A stretch of DNA of 23,994 nt, from contig DYCA01000023.1 of NCBI GenBank assembly GCA_019418305.1, positions 1 to 23,994 on the forward strand, in the 5' to 3' direction. The stretch is from Clostridiales bacterium. Its GTDB lineage: Bacteria > Bacillota > Clostridia > Oscillospirales > Butyricicoccaceae. The translations under genes and the position numbers were made by a program. The notes beneath the pieces are model-generated. The model worked only from the letters and a program-made list of their open reading frames with translations. It did no database searches and was not told the DNA's origin. Numbering within the stretch: position 1 is the stretch's first letter; every line of letters starts with the position of its first letter. This document shows, one piece after another, positions 23,595-23,994 of this stretch.

Positions 23595-23994
23595 ATGAAG
23601 GCTATTGTTTGTGTAAAGCAGGTTCCGGATACCTCCGGTAAGGTTGCAGTCAATCCCGACGGCACTCTGAACCGCGCATCCATGGAAACTATCACCAACC
23701 CGGACGACCTCAACGCGGTTGAGGCTGCCCTCAAGCTCAAGGACGAGACCGGCTGCAAGGTCGTTGTCATCACCATGGGCCCGGCACCGGCAGAAGGCAT
23801 GCTCCGTGAGCTGCTCGCACGCGGTGCGGACGAGGCGGTTCTGGTTTCCGCTCGTGAGTTCGGCGGTTCCGATACCTTTGCTACCTCCCAGATCCTCGCG
23901 GCTGCTGTCAAGAAGGTTGGCCTTGAGGACGACGATATCGTATTCTGCGGCCGTCAGGCTATCGACGGCGACACCGCGCAGGTAGGCTCTCAGA
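23595..23994 (+). CDS. etfB: Electron transfer flavoprotein beta subunit, 3'-truncated by the window edge
   Basis: EtfB pairs with EtfA and Bcd to form the bifurcating complex that couples crotonyl-CoA reduction to ferredoxin reduction. The visible 133 residues show the beta-subunit N-terminus MKAIVCVKQVPDTS, the central NPDDLNAVEAALKLKDE segment and GRQAIDGDTAQVGSQ, a conserved nucleotide-contact loop. Its Shine-Dalgarno site AAAGGAGG lies in the 21-nt gap after bcd. It has the same biased codon use as bcd. etfA is expected next, outside the window. Confidence 0.93.
   Translation, partial: MKAIVCVKQVPDTSGKVAVNPDGTLNRASMETITNPDDLNAVEAALKLKDETGCKVVVITMGPAPAEGMLRELLARGADEAVLVSAREFGGSDTFATSQILAAAVKKVGLEDDDIVFCGRQAIDGDTAQVGSQ

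Overview
The window looks like a chromosome segment from a fairly GC-rich, butyrate-forming member of the Clostridia (Butyricicoccus/Oscillospiraceae-like by protein style). This rests on Gram-positive Shine-Dalgarno sites, sigma-A-type promoters, a clostridial SpoIID/peptidoglycan-binding cluster, and a butyryl-CoA dehydrogenase gene followed directly by etfB. The taxonomic call is an inference from gene content; no rRNA is present.

The main discovery is that asnB (glutamine-dependent asparagine synthetase) is cut in two. Its N-terminal 465 codons lie on the minus strand at 20676-22070 and its C-terminal part on the same strand at 9441-9873, about 10.8 kb away. Between them is a segment bounded at both ends by a TC dinucleotide (GA on the asnB strand). 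Just inside each end, exactly 4 nt from the TC, sits one of two 20-nt arms that match at 16 of 20 positions as inverted repeats. Joining the ends gives a symmetric 50-bp attP-like site. Joining the outer flanks restores an in-frame asnB of 609 codons, with ATLLDRKDRMSM across the joint. The segment encodes a 519-residue large serine recombinase. I read it as a 10,800-bp integrative element inserted by site-specific recombination into a highly conserved asnB motif.

The cargo is a purine module: xanthine phosphoribosyltransferase, an NCS2 xanthine/uracil-type permease, a MATE exporter, a three-subunit xanthine-dehydrogenase-type molybdenum hydroxylase, and a MocA-like cofactor nucleotidyltransferase. 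It also carries a 37-codon ORF just upstream of the recombinase and a membrane-anchored protein of unknown function. Together they could import xanthine or hypoxanthine and either salvage or oxidise it. No conjugation, phage or replication genes are visible.

Layout outside the element, left to right: the 3' part of mrnC (Mini-RNase III) with a terminator; an AT-rich orphan gene with a clear promoter; cysE and a WecC-like nucleotide-sugar dehydrogenase transcribed divergently; an ECF sigma factor overlapping a polytopic putative anti-sigma factor; a membrane-anchored parvulin-type foldase; and a three-gene minus-strand cluster (a regulatory-like beta domain protein, SpoIID plus peptidoglycan-binding repeats, and a two-repeat peptidoglycan-binding protein) directly downstream of the asnB 3' fragment. 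To the right of the element are the asnB 5' fragment and the start of a bcd-etfB operon, whose promoter overlaps a Rex-like operator.
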